Source: Deltaproteobacteria bacterium
GTDB taxonomy: Bacteria; Desulfobacterota; G020345765
NCBI GenBank assembly: GCA_030616835.1
Contig: JAUWWP010000173.1
Location: forward strand, 1-6,265
DNA length: 6,265 bases
Direction of reading: 5' to 3'
Both the position numbers and the translations under genes were made by a program. Below are positions 4,951 through 6,265 of the stretch, one piece after another; within the stretch, counting starts at the first letter, position 1, and every line of letters starts with the position of its first letter. Below the pieces are notes generated by a model. It was not told the DNA's origin. It did no database searches and worked only from the letters and a program-made list of their open reading frames with translations.

Positions 4951-5703
4951 TTGGGGGACGAAGGGAAGAAAAAGATTATCTTAGCTCTGGATGTTAAGGA
5001 CATGGCTCAAGCTCGCCACTGGGTGGATCTACTCAAGGATTATGTTGGATTCTTTAAGGTAGGACAGCAGCTTTTTACCAGTGCTGGACCAGCAGTGGTG
5101 GGAATGATTAAGGATCTTGGAGGTAGGGTATTTCTGGATCTTAAGTTTCACGATATCCCCGTAACTGTCTCCCGAGCAGGGGAGGAGGCCGTAAAACTTG
5201 GCGTGGCGATGTTTACCCTGCATGCCTCAGGGGGATTGGAGATGATGCAGAGAACGGTAAATGCTGTGGAAACTACCGCAAAGCAGTTAACAGTAGTTAA
5301 GCCAACAATTTTAGCAGTCACTATCCTTACCAGTTTGGGGCAAGAGGAGCTCAGAAGAGTAGGGGTGAGCGAGCCTCTGGAGGAGGTAGTGGTTCTCCTG
5401 GCAAAACTGGCCCAAAAAGCTAAGGTAGACGGAGTGGTGGCATCAGCGAAAGAAGTGAGGCTGATAAGGGAGAGCTGCGGAGACGATTTTTTGATCGTAA
5501 CCCCCGGGATTAGGCCGAGTGGGGCTAAGCTTGAGGATCAGAGGAGAGTCCTTACACCTAAGGAAGCCATTGACCAAGGAGCAAATTATATTGTAATAGG
5601 ACGGCCAATTTTGAACTCGAAGGATCCAGTGAAGGAAGCAAAGGATATCATTAGGGAAATAAATTCCTTCGGCAGGCTCAGGACAAGTAATAATTTTAAA
5701 TAA
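4951..5703 (+). CDS. pyrF: orotidine 5'-phosphate decarboxylase, type 1
   Basis: PyrF converts OMP to UMP, the last step of de novo pyrimidine synthesis, in the cytoplasm. The product has the TIM-barrel signatures: LALDVK at 11-16 with D14, K36 in FFKVGQ, the catalytic block LDLKFHDIP with D63, K65 and D68, and phosphate-binding TPGIRPSG and IGRPI near the end. The K-to-D spacing of 27 residues equals that in the E. coli enzyme. The length of 250 is slightly above the usual 230-240. The start is TTG at 4951, five bases after GGGAGGAGG (4937-4945). The last residues, NSFGRLRTSNNFK, follow a normal family end at DIIREI and are encoded largely by a copy of a dispersed repeat (5666-5687), so the tail looks acquired. 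The barrel is complete and activity is expected. It is cotranscribed with the DUF4388 gene upstream. Confidence 0.96.
   Translation: MGDEGKKKIILALDVKDMAQARHWVDLLKDYVGFFKVGQQLFTSAGPAVVGMIKDLGGRVFLDLKFHDIPVTVSRAGEEAVKLGVAMFTLHASGGLEMMQRTVNAVETTAKQLTVVKPTILAVTILTSLGQEELRRVGVSEPLEEVVVLLAKLAQKAKVDGVVASAKEVRLIRESCGDDFLIVTPGIRPSGAKLEDQRRVLTPKEAIDQGANYIVIGRPILNSKDPVKEAKDIIREINSFGRLRTSNNFK
5666..5687. repeat. dispersed repeat copy inside the pyrF 3' end
   Basis: The stretch 5666-5687 (CCTTCGGCAGGCTCAGGACA and two more bases) shares CAGGCTCAGGACA with 534-546, closely matches 3685-3705, and matches in reverse orientation the core of 6103-6126. Here it is read in frame as part of the PyrF tail (SFGRLRTS). 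Confidence 0.75.
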
Positions 5704-5733
5704 TTGAAAGATATTTCAAAAAACAAAGAAAAA

Positions 5734-5757
5734 ATTAAAAAATCTTTATTTTTTAAT
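5734..5757. terminator. AT-only hairpin after pyrF, possible weak terminator
   Basis: ATTAAAAAAT at 5734-5743 and ATTTTTTAAT at 5748-5757 form a perfect 10-bp stem with loop CTTT. All pairs are A-T, so the hairpin is weak and there is no separate U-run after it. A smaller hairpin, TTGAAA-GATA-TTTCAA, lies at 5704-5719. Either may help end the pyrF transcript, but neither is a typical strong terminator. Confidence 0.3.
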
Positions 5758-5808
5758 CATTATTCATCTTATTTGTTGATAATTGCAGATATTGTTAATA
5801 AATAGTGC

Positions 5809-5837
5809 TTGATTTTAAAATTAAACAGTGTAATAAT
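5809..5837 (+). promoter_or_regulatory. promoter for the tRNA cluster
   Basis: TTGATT at 5809-5814 and AATAAT at 5832-5837, 17 bases apart, lie in AT-rich DNA just before tRNA-Thr. Transcription would begin around 5844, a few bases before the tRNA 5' end. The elements are near consensus, and the position is what a stable-RNA promoter needs. Confidence 0.55.
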
Positions 5838-5848
5838 TTTATGTTTAA

Positions 5849-5924
5849 GCTGGTGTAGCTCAATCGGTAGAGCAGCTGATTTGTAATCAGCAGGTTACGG
5901 GTTCGAGTCCCATCACCAGCTCCA
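5849..5924 (+). tRNA. tRNA-Thr (anticodon TGT)
   Basis: The cloverleaf is standard: acceptor stem 5849-5855 with 5914-5920, anticodon stem GCTGA/TCAGC around loop TTTGTAA, and anticodon TGT at 5882-5884. The discriminator is T5921 and CCA is encoded at 5922-5924. It reads ACA and probably other ACN codons. It is the first gene of a Thr-Tyr-Gly cluster and is followed directly by a strong hairpin. Confidence 0.97.
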
Positions 5925-5930
5925 CTTAAG

Positions 5931-5968
5931 TTAAGGAAACACCTTTAGGTAGTTTCCTTAATTTTTTT
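5931..5968 (+). terminator. intrinsic terminator between tRNA-Thr and tRNA-Tyr
   Basis: TTAAGGAAAC at 5931-5940 pairs perfectly with GTTTCCTTAA at 5952-5961, and the loop can pair further (ACCT/AGGT, 5941-5950). Seven T residues follow at 5962-5968. This is a classical Rho-independent terminator. It is surprising inside a tRNA cluster because only 19 bases without a clear promoter separate it from tRNA-Tyr. Confidence 0.8.
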
Positions 5969-5987
5969 CTTTGTCGAGGGCAATTTT

Positions 5988-6069
5988 GGAGAGGTTCCCG
6001 AGCGGTTAAAGGGAGCAGACTGTAAATCTGCCGGCGAAGCCTTCGGAGGTTCGAATCCTCCCCTCTCCA
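5988..6069 (+). tRNA. tRNA-Tyr (anticodon GTA)
   Basis: This is a class II tRNA with acceptor stem 5988-5994 and 6062-6068, anticodon stem GCAGA/TCTGC, loop CTGTAAA and anticodon GTA at 6022-6024. The variable arm at 6032-6044 has a GGC/GCC stem, and the T arm is GGAGG-TTCGAAT-CCTCC. The discriminator is A6069. The next bases are TAT, so CCA is not encoded and must be added after transcription, unlike in the other three tRNAs here. Confidence 0.96.
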
Positions 6070-6075
6070 TATAGG

Positions 6076-6154
6076 TTGTAGGTTGGGCATCCTGCCCGAT
6101 ATGCCTGTCCTGAGCGAAGTCGAAGGAATGGCGGGCTGGAAGCCCGCCCTACAA
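6076..6154. mobile_element. MITE-like element with terminal inverted repeats
   Basis: The outer 23 bases, 6076-6098 and 6132-6154, are inverted repeats that match at 19 of 23 positions; both begin TTGTAGG when read inward. Each arm can itself fold into a small hairpin (GGGC-ATCC-TGCCC and GCGGGCT-GGA-AGCCCGC). The centre, 6103-6126, is the reverse-oriented copy of the CTCAGGACA repeat. The element has no gene and lies between tRNA-Tyr and tRNA-Gly. Target-site duplications are not clear. Confidence 0.6.
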
Positions 6155-6182
6155 GTTGAATTAAGTCTTCCCTTAGATTTAA

Positions 6183-6259
6183 GCGGGAGTAGCTCAGTTG
6201 GCTAGAGCATCAGCCTTCCAAGCTGAGGGTCGCGGGTTCGAATCCCGTTTCCCGCTCCA
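6183..6259 (+). tRNA. tRNA-Gly (anticodon TCC)
   Basis: The acceptor stem is 6183-6189 with 6249-6255, including one G-T pair. The anticodon stem TCAGC/GCTGA encloses loop CTTCCAA with anticodon TCC at 6217-6219, and the T stem is CGGG-type around TTCGAAT. The discriminator is T6256 and CCA is encoded at 6257-6259. It reads GGA and GGG. The order tRNA-Thr(TGT), Tyr(GTA), Gly(TCC) equals thrU-tyrU-glyT of E. coli, where thrT and tufB follow. Confidence 0.97.
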
Positions 6260-6265
6260 TCTTTC

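Overview
The window is bacterial and combines conserved housekeeping gene strings with a roughly 3 kb accessory stretch between them. Shine-Dalgarno sites of the GGAGG type, sigma70-like promoters and several UUG/GUG starts are seen. Intergenic DNA is AT-rich and crowded with short palindromic repeats, of a kind I associate with genomes of uncultured bacterial lineages. Nothing in the window fixes the phylum, so that is a weak inference.

Layout. Bases 1-109 are the 3' end of tpiA, followed at once by secG (112-522) and a tRNA-Leu(GAG) gene (574-659). This is the familiar pgk-tpiA-secG-tRNA-Leu type of neighbourhood. Bases 660-3735 are accessory: a possible 63-residue membrane peptide (675-866); about 880 bases without a convincing gene but with an inverted-repeat element (1134-1262), a G-rich patch and a broken minus-strand micro-ORF (1496-1578); a MntA/HepT-type toxin-antitoxin pair (1750-2587) behind a good promoter; a repeat-filled spacer; a VapC-type PIN toxin with an unclassified charged antitoxin (2764-3403); a minus-strand remnant of what looks like a REP-associated tyrosine transposase (3476-3583); and a 10-bp-period array (3595-3664). 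From 3736 the window is orderly again. A strong promoter drives a DUF4388 (PATAN)-type protein (3800-4930), with pyrF (4951-5703) 20 bases behind it. An AT-rich spacer with a promoter leads into tRNA-Thr(TGT), a strong intrinsic terminator, tRNA-Tyr(GTA), an 80-bp MITE-like element and tRNA-Gly(TCC). The Thr-Tyr-Gly order matches the thrU-tyrU-glyT cluster upstream of tufB in E. coli, so a further tRNA-Thr and tuf may lie just beyond the right edge.

How it fits together. secG belongs to the Sec translocon and pyrF to UMP synthesis. The two toxin-antitoxin pairs probably stabilise or defend the accessory segment. A short repeat family (core CAGGCTCAGGACA and TAAACTCCGG) occurs in both accessory and core DNA. 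One copy appears to have become the last codons of pyrF, and another sits inside the MITE-like element between two tRNA genes. The transposase remnant lies about 100 bases from one copy, which makes a REP/RAYT-like relationship worth testing. I saw no clearly new multi-gene system. The most unusual items are the repeat-derived PyrF tail, the terminator and mobile-like element inside the tRNA cluster, and the unclassified VapC antitoxin.
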